Of a stretch of 35,617 nt of DNA, positions 25,096-31,711 are shown one piece after another. How positions within the stretch are numbered: the stretch's first letter is position 1; each line of letters begins with the position of its first letter. Position numbers and translations under genes: made by a program. The notes under the pieces were generated by a model. That model searched no databases. It saw nothing but the letters and a program-made list of their open reading frames with translations, and had not been told where the DNA came from. This DNA comes from an uncultured Saprospiraceae bacterium. GTDB taxonomy: Bacteria > Bacteroidota > Bacteroidia > Chitinophagales > Saprospiraceae. The stretch lies in NCBI GenBank assembly GCA_937980645.1, contig CALJPQ010000012.1:1-35617 (forward strand), given 5' to 3'.

Positions 25096-26142
25096 TTAAG
25101 AAGAAAAACCCAGTGCGTCTAACATGCGCCGAATAACCATTGCTGGCGTGTAGCGCTCCAAAACGCGGGCACGCATCGCCTCCACACAGGCCTTGCGGCG
25201 CCTTTCATCCTCAAGCCAAAACCGCGCCACATCCTCAGCCTCGCGATAGTTTTTAATTATCGGCAGCTCCATTCCCTCAAAAACCCGTTCCAAATCAGCG
25301 CTGTATTCGCACAGGGGCAGGATGCCGGCCCCCAGAATGTCAAACACCCGCACGTGGATGCCCCGAAACAGCGAAGGTACCAGTTCCACCGGTGCCACTT
25401 TGCTGCAGTTGTACACGAGGTTGTTGAACGAGGCGTCGAAGCGGTCGTGCGGCACAATCTTGCTGGCCGCCCCCGGAAAGAGATCGTACCAGCGCTCCAT
25501 GCTGCCGCTGATATAGGCTTTGAAATCAAAGTTTTTGAATAAATCTAAAAACAGCATTCGCTTGTAGCCCCAGTTCGTTTTGCTGGCACTGCCCACATAG
25601 ACGAGGTCGGAGCGGTAGCGTTGCCGTTCCGGCTCCGGCACCTCCATTGGGTGATAAATCTGGCTGTTGAAGCCAAAGCAATCGAACGTCATACCGGGCA
25701 CGCCCATTTGCGTCAGCTGCTCGCACCACAGCGAGTCCGGGCTGATGATATAGTCGGCGTAGAAGAGGATATGCAAATTGTAGATGTTCGAAGGGGTGTA
25801 CAGCGGGTTGTCGCCCAGCATGAACGCTACTTTGGCCGAATGTTTGAACTCCTCCATTAGCGCCGGTCGGGCCAGCTGGTTGTTGTATATAAAAACCAGG
25901 TCGGGCTGAAATTCGCGGAAAATGCGCAGATACTCCGCATTCGCCTTGCGCACGTACGGCTCTTCCCACAGCCGACGCAGGCGAAGGGGTAGCGTGGTGT
26001 AGTTGTTGTAGCGGGCGTTGACGCGCGGCGAGAAGAAGGACTGGTAGTCTACGGCCTTCAGCTCAACGCCGTTGGCCTCTATGCCGGCGATGATGGACTG
26101 CAGGAACGGATACTGCAAGGGGGCAAGCAATAGGCATCTCAT
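25096..26142 (-). CDS. CgeB-like glycosyltransferase (Glyco_trans_1_2 type)
   Basis: 348 residues from the ATG at 26142 (MRCLLLAPLQYPFLQSI). The longer upstream open frame (to 26403) is Arg/Pro-rich and overlaps the phosphatase gene, so it is rejected. The N-terminal half contains FQPDLVFIYNNQLARPALMEEF and VAFMLGDNPLYTPSNIYNLHILFYADYIISPD. The C-terminal half has VYVGSASKTNWGYKRMLFL, then RVFDILGAGILPLCEYSADLERVFEG, with the closing helix ARVLERYTPAMVIRRML. This matches the CgeB/spore-maturation-like group of GT-B glycosyltransferases. It starts the polysaccharide cluster, 62 bases after the PhoD-like gene. Confidence 0.83.
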   Translation of the reverse strand: MRCLLLAPLQYPFLQSIIAGIEANGVELKAVDYQSFFSPRVNARYNNYTTLPLRLRRLWEEPYVRKANAEYLRIFREFQPDLVFIYNNQLARPALMEEFKHSAKVAFMLGDNPLYTPSNIYNLHILFYADYIISPDSLWCEQLTQMGVPGMTFDCFGFNSQIYHPMEVPEPERQRYRSDLVYVGSASKTNWGYKRMLFLDLFKNFDFKAYISGSMERWYDLFPGAASKIVPHDRFDASFNNLVYNCSKVAPVELVPSLFRGIHVRVFDILGAGILPLCEYSADLERVFEGMELPIIKNYREAEDVARFWLEDERRRKACVEAMRARVLERYTPAMVIRRMLDALGFSS

Positions 26143-26204
26143 AGGTGTCAATGATTCTGAGTCAGTGGCTGCCCTTTGCCAAAATCCGTACCAGAACGGC
26201 CAGG

Positions 26205-28037
26205 CTACGGCGCTCCGATGCGCAACAGTCGGGTCGAGGACTGACCGCTGCTGGTGCGCAGCGTAGCGATGTACTGGCCCGCTGGCCAGCCGGCAGCGTC
26301 GAAGTGGGCGTGGTGCAGGCCAGCGGGTAGGCGCTCCAGTGCGCGCCGTTGCCAGATACGGCCTTTGCTGTCGCTGATTTCGATGGTTACCTGTTCTGGC
26401 CACAGCAGTGCAAACTGTAGCACCACCTGATTGACGAATGGGTTGGGTGCCGCCACCAGACTGACCAAAACGTTGCTCAGGCGGCGTACACCGACGCTGC
26501 CGCTGCCTATGGGCGCCAGCGGCGGGTAGGGCGGCGGCGTGGAAAGCACAGAAGCGCTCAGCCGACGCGAGCCGTGCACAGTAGCCCAGGCCGGGCCAAC
26601 CTCTACGGTATAGTTGGCGCTTTTCACGTCGTTGACGAAGACAAACTCTGCTTGAGCGCGCTCGCGCATGAGGTCGAGGATGAAATAGCCGTAGCGCGTC
26701 AGATCCACAAATTTCACATGTGGGTTAAGCGATTGCACCAGCGCAGGCCCGCCCGGCACAGAAACTTTGGAAGAGGTGATGCTGGTGGCCACGAACTCTA
26801 CGCCGATGGCATTATCGCCGGTAGTGGGCGAATAGTTGGCCAAAGGCAGGTCATTAGCCCAAGCCGTGTGGATGTCGCCCGTCAGCACGATGAGGTTGTT
26901 TTTCTGATATTGCAGCAGGCTGTCGTACAGGCTTTGGCGCTGCACCGGGTAGCCATCCCATTGGTCGGTGTTGAGCACCTGGCCAAAGGCCTGGAGCGGA
27001 GCCATCATGACCTGCTGCCCCAGTGCTATCCAGCGGGCCGAGTCCTGGCGGAGGTGGCTGGTCAGCCAGTCGAACTGTTTTGGGCTGATGATGGTGCGGT
27101 TCGGGTTATTAATTTCCGGGCTGTTGGCAGGCACTTGCTGGCTACGGCCTTCTAAGCGCGTGTCGAGCATGTACAGCGACAGCAGATTGCCGAAGGCGAA
27201 CTTGCGATAGATCTCGTCGTCGGCGGTGGCATTTTCCCGGATGGGCATCCACTCGATGTAGGCCTGTTTGCCGGCGCGTTTGCGGTCTTCCCAGGCGCCT
27301 TCCGTATCGGGCTGGTGGTTTTGGGCGCCGTCTGTCCAGGAGTTATTGGCCGTTTCGTGGTCGTCCCACACAGCGATCATAGGCAGCTGCTGGTGCAGCA
27401 GGCGCAGGTCTTTGTCCAGCTTGTAGAGCGAATGGCGCAAGCGGTAGTCTTGCAGCGTGATGATCTCATGGGCCGGCTGGTGGTTTCGGTCCAGTAGCGT
27501 GGAGGCGGCCGGGTATTCGTAGATATAATCGCCCAGGTGGAGCACGGCGTCCACGCTGTTGCGCAGGGCCAGGTCGCGGTAGGCGTAGTAGTAGCCGTTC
27601 TGGTAGTCGGCGCATGAGACAACGGCCAGGCGCAGGCGGTCTAAGTTGCCCTCGGGCAGTGTGCGCGTGCGCCCAATGATAGAGCGGGCACCGTTGTACT
27701 CAAACTGGTAATAGTACCAGGTGTTGGGCTGGAGACCGGAGGCATCCACCTTTACCGTATAGTCGCGGTCGGCATTGGTGGTTACGAAGCCCGAGCGAAC
27801 TACGTTTTGAAAGAGCGTATCCGTGGCGATGCGCCAGCTGAGTGTGGCGGAAGGTGTGGCTTCTTCTAAAGTCAGGCGCGTCCACAGGATGACGCGGTCG
27901 GTCAGCGGGTCGCCCGATGCTACACCGTGGTAGAACGGCGCCAGTGTGCTGTCGGGCATCGAGCGGCTATCCTGAGCCGTGGTGGCGCCGCGCAACAGGG
28001 CAGCGCAGGTCAGTAGTGTAAGGGCTAATCTTTTCAT
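26205..28037 (-). CDS. PhoD-like alkaline phosphatase with T9SS sorting domain
   Basis: 610 residues. A Sec signal peptide (about 1-21) precedes the PhoD N-terminal Ig-like domain (35-128, FYHGVASGDPLTDRVILWTRL). The metallophosphatase core has VVSCADYQNGYYYAYRDLA, LHLGDYIYEYP (D170), WDDHETANNSW (about 224-234) and LTGDIHTAW, the usual metal ligands. The last ~80 residues are a T9SS domain (VAAPNPFVNQVVLQF to GQYIATLRT). It would hydrolyse phosphodiesters or monoesters outside the cell for phosphate acquisition. PhoD proteins usually use a Tat signal; here no twin-arginine motif is visible, only a short Lys-Arg before the hydrophobic core. A TATTTTTA box, one mismatch from consensus, sits on the minus strand at 28057-28064. 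Confidence 0.92.
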   Translation of the reverse strand: MKRLALTLLTCAALLRGATTAQDSRSMPDSTLAPFYHGVASGDPLTDRVILWTRLTLEEATPSATLSWRIATDTLFQNVVRSGFVTTNADRDYTVKVDASGLQPNTWYYYQFEYNGARSIIGRTRTLPEGNLDRLRLAVVSCADYQNGYYYAYRDLALRNSVDAVLHLGDYIYEYPAASTLLDRNHQPAHEIITLQDYRLRHSLYKLDKDLRLLHQQLPMIAVWDDHETANNSWTDGAQNHQPDTEGAWEDRKRAGKQAYIEWMPIRENATADDEIYRKFAFGNLLSLYMLDTRLEGRSQQVPANSPEINNPNRTIISPKQFDWLTSHLRQDSARWIALGQQVMMAPLQAFGQVLNTDQWDGYPVQRQSLYDSLLQYQKNNLIVLTGDIHTAWANDLPLANYSPTTGDNAIGVEFVATSITSSKVSVPGGPALVQSLNPHVKFVDLTRYGYFILDLMRERAQAEFVFVNDVKSANYTVEVGPAWATVHGSRRLSASVLSTPPPYPPLAPIGSGSVGVRRLSNVLVSLVAAPNPFVNQVVLQFALLWPEQVTIEISDSKGRIWQRRALERLPAGLHHAHFDAAGWPAGQYIATLRTSSGQSSTRLLRIGAP

Positions 28038-28559
28038 AAGCAGTGCGTTTGCGGGCTAAAAATAAGGCATTGCGCCCCTAGTGCCTGTGTTTGGAGCCTA
28101 TGCTAATTCTTCTCAACGATCTTAAAGGCTCATTTCGAGCAGCTTTGCGGATGCTGAAAGGGCATTTTTTATAAAAACTTAATCCTTCAGAGGTCAAAAA
28201 GGCAGATGGCCCAAGGGGCAAAAATTTACAATCCCTGCTTTTTGGAAAATAAAAAGGAGGATCTAACCCCACGTAGAAGCATACCCCCATGCACAAAAGA
28301 AAGTTGGATGCGTCTGCTCCCTTTGTAATGGGGTAGGTAGCGCTGTCAATTTGATCTGTTGCCTGAGCCGGCTGGCTTAAATTGGGCAACAATCGCAAAT
28401 GACCTTGTGGCTCCTGAAGGCTGCCAGGAAGAAATGCAGAGTGACTATCGGACAAAAAATGGGATTGCACTTTAAAGACGTTTATCCACCTTATCGCGCT
28501 ACCTTTGCCCATAAACCGCTCAAAGATCGCACGTTCTATTCATCATCTTTTCCGTAAAC
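28038..28559. other. 522-base intergenic region
   Basis: This is the longest gap in the window and is visibly more AT-rich than its neighbours. It contains the divergent 5' regions of the phosphatase (minus) and the Omp28-like gene (plus), with candidate promoter boxes at 28057-28064 (minus, TATTTTTA) and 28500-28507 (plus, TACCTTTG). A minus-strand open frame of 144 codons spans 28078-28512 but shows no recognisable domain and covers the plus promoter. I saw no RNA gene, strong hairpin or repeat. Confidence 0.5.
28500..28507 (+). promoter_or_regulatory. Bacteroidota-type -7 promoter box
   Basis: TACCTTTG matches TAnnTTTG exactly, 52 bases before the ATG at 28560, with GCGC just upstream. 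No clear -33 TTTG was found. Confidence 0.5.
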
Positions 28560-29564
28560 ATGAAAAAACTACTCCTTCTGTCCGCCTGGCTTCTGGCGCA
28601 AGTCCTGTGGGCCCAACAGCAACCCAAGCAGTACGTGCTCATCGAGCATTTTACTAACTCGCGTTGTGCCATTTGTGCCAGTCGTAATCCGGCGTTTTAC
28701 GCGCTCATTCAGCAGTATCCGAAGGACGTTCACCATTTAGCCATCCATCCGCCGGTGCCGTACAACAACTGCGCGTTTTACCTGTCCAACCCGACGCAAA
28801 ACAGTGCTCGCGCTAACGCATACGGCATCAGCGGCACGCCGCGCGTGGCCCTTAACGGCATATTGGTGCCTGCCGGAAATCCTCTCCTGCCGGTTGCTAC
28901 CTTAGAAGCCGCTTTAGGCAAAACCAGCCCCATCGCCATCGAGGTGAAGGAGGGCGGTGTTGCCCCGACCAAGACCGCCGAAGTAACGGTGCGCACCTTT
29001 GGCGCTGTGCCTGCGGGTAATTACAAGCTTTTTGTGGCTGTGGCCGAAAGCACGGTGAACTACAACGCTCCTAATGGTGAGAGCAAGCACTACGACGTGT
29101 TTCATGCTATGCTCACCGACATCAACGGCCAAGACATTACCCTGCCAGCGCCTGGAGGTTCGGCTTCGTTCAACTTTACCTTCAATTACGTCAAGCCCAG
29201 CGGCTGGACATCGAATTTCGACTCGCTCTACGTGCTTGCCTTTGTGCAAGAGGCCAATACGAAGGCGGTGCTCAACAGCGGCACGCGCTTCGACCCGGTG
29301 TTTACCAACGCATCCGAAGCACCGACGGTGCGCGCACTGCACTGGTCTCCTAACCCGGCTAAGGACTTTGCCTCGGCCCTTTTGCCGGGTGAGCGCATCC
29401 GTTCCGCAGAGGTCTTTTCGCTCAGCGGACAGCGATGGGCTATCGAGTACACGGTTGAGGCCGACCTGGTGCGCTTATCGCTCGAGGCCCTACCCCCGGG
29501 AGCTTACGTCGTACGCGTCATGACCGACTCCGGGCCATACATTGGGCGACTGATGCGCCCCTAA
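28560..29564 (+). CDS. Omp28-related secreted thioredoxin-fold protein with T9SS sorting domain
   Basis: 334 residues. A signal peptide (about 1-18, ending VLWAQ) precedes an Omp28/thioredoxin-like domain that starts VLIEHFTNSRCAICASRNPAF, with a C-x2-C pair at 36-39, and contains GISGTPRVALNGI, the cis-proline loop. This is the Omp28 outer-membrane-protein family pattern, with an apparent redox-active CxxC. A beta-sandwich-like region (120-250) follows, then a T9SS domain (about 262-334, LHWSPNPAKDFASALL to GAYVVRVMT). The predicted location is the cell surface or exterior. Whether it acts as a thiol oxidoreductase is unproven. Its stop is 9 bases from that of convergent lptC. Confidence 0.85.
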   Translation: MKKLLLLSAWLLAQVLWAQQQPKQYVLIEHFTNSRCAICASRNPAFYALIQQYPKDVHHLAIHPPVPYNNCAFYLSNPTQNSARANAYGISGTPRVALNGILVPAGNPLLPVATLEAALGKTSPIAIEVKEGGVAPTKTAEVTVRTFGAVPAGNYKLFVAVAESTVNYNAPNGESKHYDVFHAMLTDINGQDITLPAPGGSASFNFTFNYVKPSGWTSNFDSLYVLAFVQEANTKAVLNSGTRFDPVFTNASEAPTVRALHWSPNPAKDFASALLPGERIRSAEVFSLSGQRWAIEYTVEADLVRLSLEALPPGAYVVRVMTDSGPYIGRLMRP

Positions 29565-29573
29565 GGCAGTGCC

Positions 29574-30176
29574 CTACTGCTGTAAGGCCTCGTCCAGCTG
29601 TTCGGCCTTAATGGTGCCTTTGGGTACGATGATTTTCCAGAAGGAAAAATCCTGGTTGGCTTCTAAACCAAAGCCGTAGATGATCTCGCCCGGGCGGGTG
29701 ATCTTGACGAACTTGTCGGTGCGCAACTGTTCTTTGTTTTCGTCCCAGATGAGTTCCTCCGTTTCGAGCACCTCGCGGTCGGCGGTGATGAGCACGACAC
29801 TATCGCGCGCGGTGATGAGGCCCTTGTCGGTCTGGCGCACGGCGAAGCGGGCCGTGAGGACGCTGTTGATGCGCAGGCCGCCGGGAGTGAAAAAGTCAAT
29901 GTGGATGCCGTCGGGAAACTCCTGGCGCGGGTTATCAACATCTAAGTAGTTGTGCAGGGTGGGCGCTTTGACGCGCACGCGCAAAATGGCGCTGTCGGAG
30001 TACAGAATTTCCACACCGCGCGCCACTTCTACGGCTGCGTCGTCGGCGGTGTAGAAAATGTCGGCTCGTTTGGGCAAGCCCTCGCCGCAGCCGGTGAGCA
30101 GGGCAAATGCTGCGCAGACAATGCCGCTTAAAAACGCCCAGTGCTTTTTGAGGAGCAGAGAAAAAAGCCTGTTCAT
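29574..30176 (-). CDS. lptC: LPS export system protein LptC (lipoprotein)
   Basis: 200 residues. The lipoprotein signal ends in the lipobox LLTGC with C30 as acylated residue. The mature part is the LptC beta-jellyroll (GLPKRADIFYTADDAAVEV; LRVRVKAPTLHNYLDVDNPRQEFPDGIHIDFF; INSVLTARFAVRQTDKGLITARDSVVLIT; EELIWDENKEQLRTDKFVKITRPGEIIYGFGLEANQDFSFWKI), typical of Bacteroidota LptC. It receives lipopolysaccharide from LptBFG and passes it to LptA for transport to the outer membrane. It follows a membrane-protein gene by 47 bases. Most Gram-negative LptC use a transmembrane anchor; a lipoprotein form is usual in this phylum. Confidence 0.88.
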   Translation of the reverse strand: MNRLFSLLLKKHWAFLSGIVCAAFALLTGCGEGLPKRADIFYTADDAAVEVARGVEILYSDSAILRVRVKAPTLHNYLDVDNPRQEFPDGIHIDFFTPGGLRINSVLTARFAVRQTDKGLITARDSVVLITADREVLETEELIWDENKEQLRTDKFVKITRPGEIIYGFGLEANQDFSFWKIIVPKGTIKAEQLDEALQQ

Positions 30177-30223
30177 ATTGCGGGCTAACGCCTTTTCATG
30201 GGAAAAACATCGTTGCTGTCGTG

Positions 30224-30730
30224 TTATCGCACCAGTTGCCGGAAGGTGTAATGCAGCACAATGAGCGAGCCGATAACGATGAGCAGCAGGTACTGCACGG
30301 GCATGTAAACGAACGCAATGATGCGCGTGCGGTCGAGCAGGTACATGAGGAAAAAAATAACGCTCAGCCCCAGCATAAGACTGGAGAGTTTGCTGAAGCC
30401 GGGTACGTAGGCAAAAGACACGCGCTGCCGGATGACGCTCAGTGTCAGGATCATGGACAGAATTGGCAGCACCTGCGTAATCAGGTTGACATTGAAGATG
30501 CTACCACCGTGTTGGAAGAGGAAAAGGTATACGCTCAGGCAGGCCGCAAAGATGCCCGGAATACAGGCGGCATAGACGAGAAGGGAATAGAAGTACTTCC
30601 ACGGCGCTTGGTGAGCTTCCCTGCCTGCTATCCAGTTGGTTAGTAGGGCCATCGAAGGCAGGGCCAGAAAGTAGAACGTGGCCGGTAGAGGGTCGTCGCT
30701 GACGGAGCGCATGAAATCGCCTAAGGTCAT
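30224..30730 (-). CDS. Small integral membrane protein of unknown function
   Basis: 168 residues with five hydrophobic stretches at roughly 14-34, 47-71, 80-100, 114-133 and 137-161. There is no recognised catalytic motif, cysteine pair or conserved charged patch inside the membrane. It is a likely inner-membrane protein of Bacteroidota type, upstream of and probably co-transcribed with lptC. That position hints at an envelope role but proves nothing. The start ATG at 30730 is 38-45 bases downstream of an exact promoter box on the minus strand at 30768-30775. Confidence 0.75.
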   Translation of the reverse strand: MTLGDFMRSVSDDPLPATFYFLALPSMALLTNWIAGREAHQAPWKYFYSLLVYAACIPGIFAACLSVYLFLFQHGGSIFNVNLITQVLPILSMILTLSVIRQRVSFAYVPGFSKLSSLMLGLSVIFFLMYLLDRTRIIAFVYMPVQYLLLIVIGSLIVLHYTFRQLVR

Positions 30731-30759
30731 TTTTATCGAGTTTTGGCGCGAAATACGAG

Positions 30760-31689
30760 ATGAGCAGCAAAAGTATGACGTCGGAGCAGGGCGGGCAACA
30801 AGCCTATCGGGAATTCTGCGCCAGGCAGCCCGTGCCGTTGTCGCATCAGCCCTGGTGGCTGGATGCCGTTTGCGGCTCCACAGGGTGGAGTGCGGCGGTT
30901 ACCGAAGGCGGTGTGTGGCCCTACTTTCGCACGCGCCGCTGGGGGCTGCCGATCGTTCAGCTGCCGCCCTACACGACCTACGCCGGGCCCTGGTGGGCAC
31001 CCTTGCCCGGGCTCTGGCCTTCGCACAAGCGCCTGCGGCAGGAGCAGCGCACACTGGCCGCCTTGGCGGAGCGGTTGCCGCAGTCGCTTTTTTTCCGGCA
31101 GAACTGCTTGCCCGATCTGGTCAACGGGCTGCCGCTGATATGGGCGGGCTTTCGGCTGACGACGCGCTACACGTATGAAATAGCCGCCGGGCAGACCGTG
31201 GAGTACCTGTATGCCCGCCTGAAAAACACCCTCCGCACCGACTTGCGGCACGCCGAAGCGGCGGTGGAGATAGAGGCTGCACTCGATGGCAAGCGGCTGT
31301 TTGCCCTGTATCAGGCCTCGTTGCGGCGCCGAGGCTTAAGCCGCCCATCGGTTCCGTTCGAGCGCTTAGTAGCCGCCTTACAAGCGCGGCAACAGGGAGC
31401 GGGCTGGGTGGCGCGTTGCTGCCGCAGCGGTTCGGATGTAGCCGGGTTGCTGTTGGCCTTTGATGAGCAACGCGCCGCTGTGGTGGTAGCCGGGCGTGTG
31501 TATGAGGAGGTGCCTTCGGGCGCGCTGCACCGATTGTATTGGGAGGCCATTTGCTTTTGTGCCGAGCGTGCGCTGGCACTCGATTTCGAGGGCAGCATGT
31601 TGCCGGGGGTGGAGCGCGTTTTTCGCGCCTTTGGCGCCCATCCGCGGCCCTATTTGCAGATTACGCGCCTGAAGTGGGCGTGGCGTTAA
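30760..31689 (+). CDS. GNAT/FemAB-like acyltransferase (BioF2-like), third copy
   Basis: 309 residues, or 304 from the second ATG at 30775. The N-terminal part (QQAYREFCARQPVPLSHQPWWLDAVCG, then WPYFRTRRWGLPIVQLPPYTTYAGPWW) and the C-terminal GNAT domain (DLRHAEAAVEIEA, LFALYQASLRRRGL, ALHRLYWEAICFCAERALALDFEGSMLPGVERVFRAFGAHPRPYLQI) are the pattern of Bacteroidota BioF2/FemAB-like acyltransferases. It is only distantly related to the two copies in the polysaccharide cluster. Its substrate may be an amino sugar or a lipid carrier, but that is unknown. It is divergent from the membrane protein/lptC operon. GAGTTTTG (30738-30745) is a near-consensus promoter box. Confidence 0.72.
   Translation: MSSKSMTSEQGGQQAYREFCARQPVPLSHQPWWLDAVCGSTGWSAAVTEGGVWPYFRTRRWGLPIVQLPPYTTYAGPWWAPLPGLWPSHKRLRQEQRTLAALAERLPQSLFFRQNCLPDLVNGLPLIWAGFRLTTRYTYEIAAGQTVEYLYARLKNTLRTDLRHAEAAVEIEAALDGKRLFALYQASLRRRGLSRPSVPFERLVAALQARQQGAGWVARCCRSGSDVAGLLLAFDEQRAAVVVAGRVYEEVPSGALHRLYWEAICFCAERALALDFEGSMLPGVERVFRAFGAHPRPYLQITRLKWAWR
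30768..30775 (-). promoter_or_regulatory. Bacteroidota-type -7 promoter box for the membrane protein/lptC operon
   Basis: Read on the minus strand this is TACTTTTG, an exact TAnnTTTG match, 37 bases before the ATG at 30730. It overlaps the first codons of the divergent acyltransferase, so either that gene begins at 30775 or the promoter is nested in its coding start. Confidence 0.45.
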
Positions 31690-31711
31690 GCGATTTCGAC
31701 TCCATTCAGCC

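Larger units (their letters stand above)
14045..26142 (-). other. Surface polysaccharide biosynthesis and decoration cluster (ten genes)
   Basis: Ten minus-strand genes run from the CgeB-like glycosyltransferase (26142) to the GT4 glycosyltransferase ending at 14045. Junctions are short: 27 bases, 84 bases (or 3 with an alternative start), a 14-base overlap, 2 bases, an ATGA overlap, 45 bases, 63 bases, 16 bases and another ATGA overlap. Single transcription is therefore likely. Contents are three glycosyltransferases, a Wzy-like polymerase, a deacetylase, an asparagine-synthetase-like enzyme, two FemAB/BcsL-like acyltransferases, a methyltransferase and an ATP-grasp enzyme. No flippase, outer-membrane exporter, tyrosine autokinase, initiating transferase or exosortase lies in the window. 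No TAnnTTTG box precedes the first gene, so transcription may enter from the PhoD gene or from another promoter type. Confidence 0.75.

Noticed and set aside
14045..26142. PEP-CTERM/exosortase locus
   Set aside because: The deacetylase, AsnB-like and FemAB-like genes recall such loci, but no exosortase, PEP-CTERM protein or tyrosine-kinase gene is present in the window.
26143..26403. 87-residue N-terminal extension of the CgeB-like glycosyltransferase
   Set aside because: It is Arg/Pro-rich, overlaps the phosphatase gene by about 200 bases, and the glycosyltransferase fold starts cleanly at the ATG at 26142.
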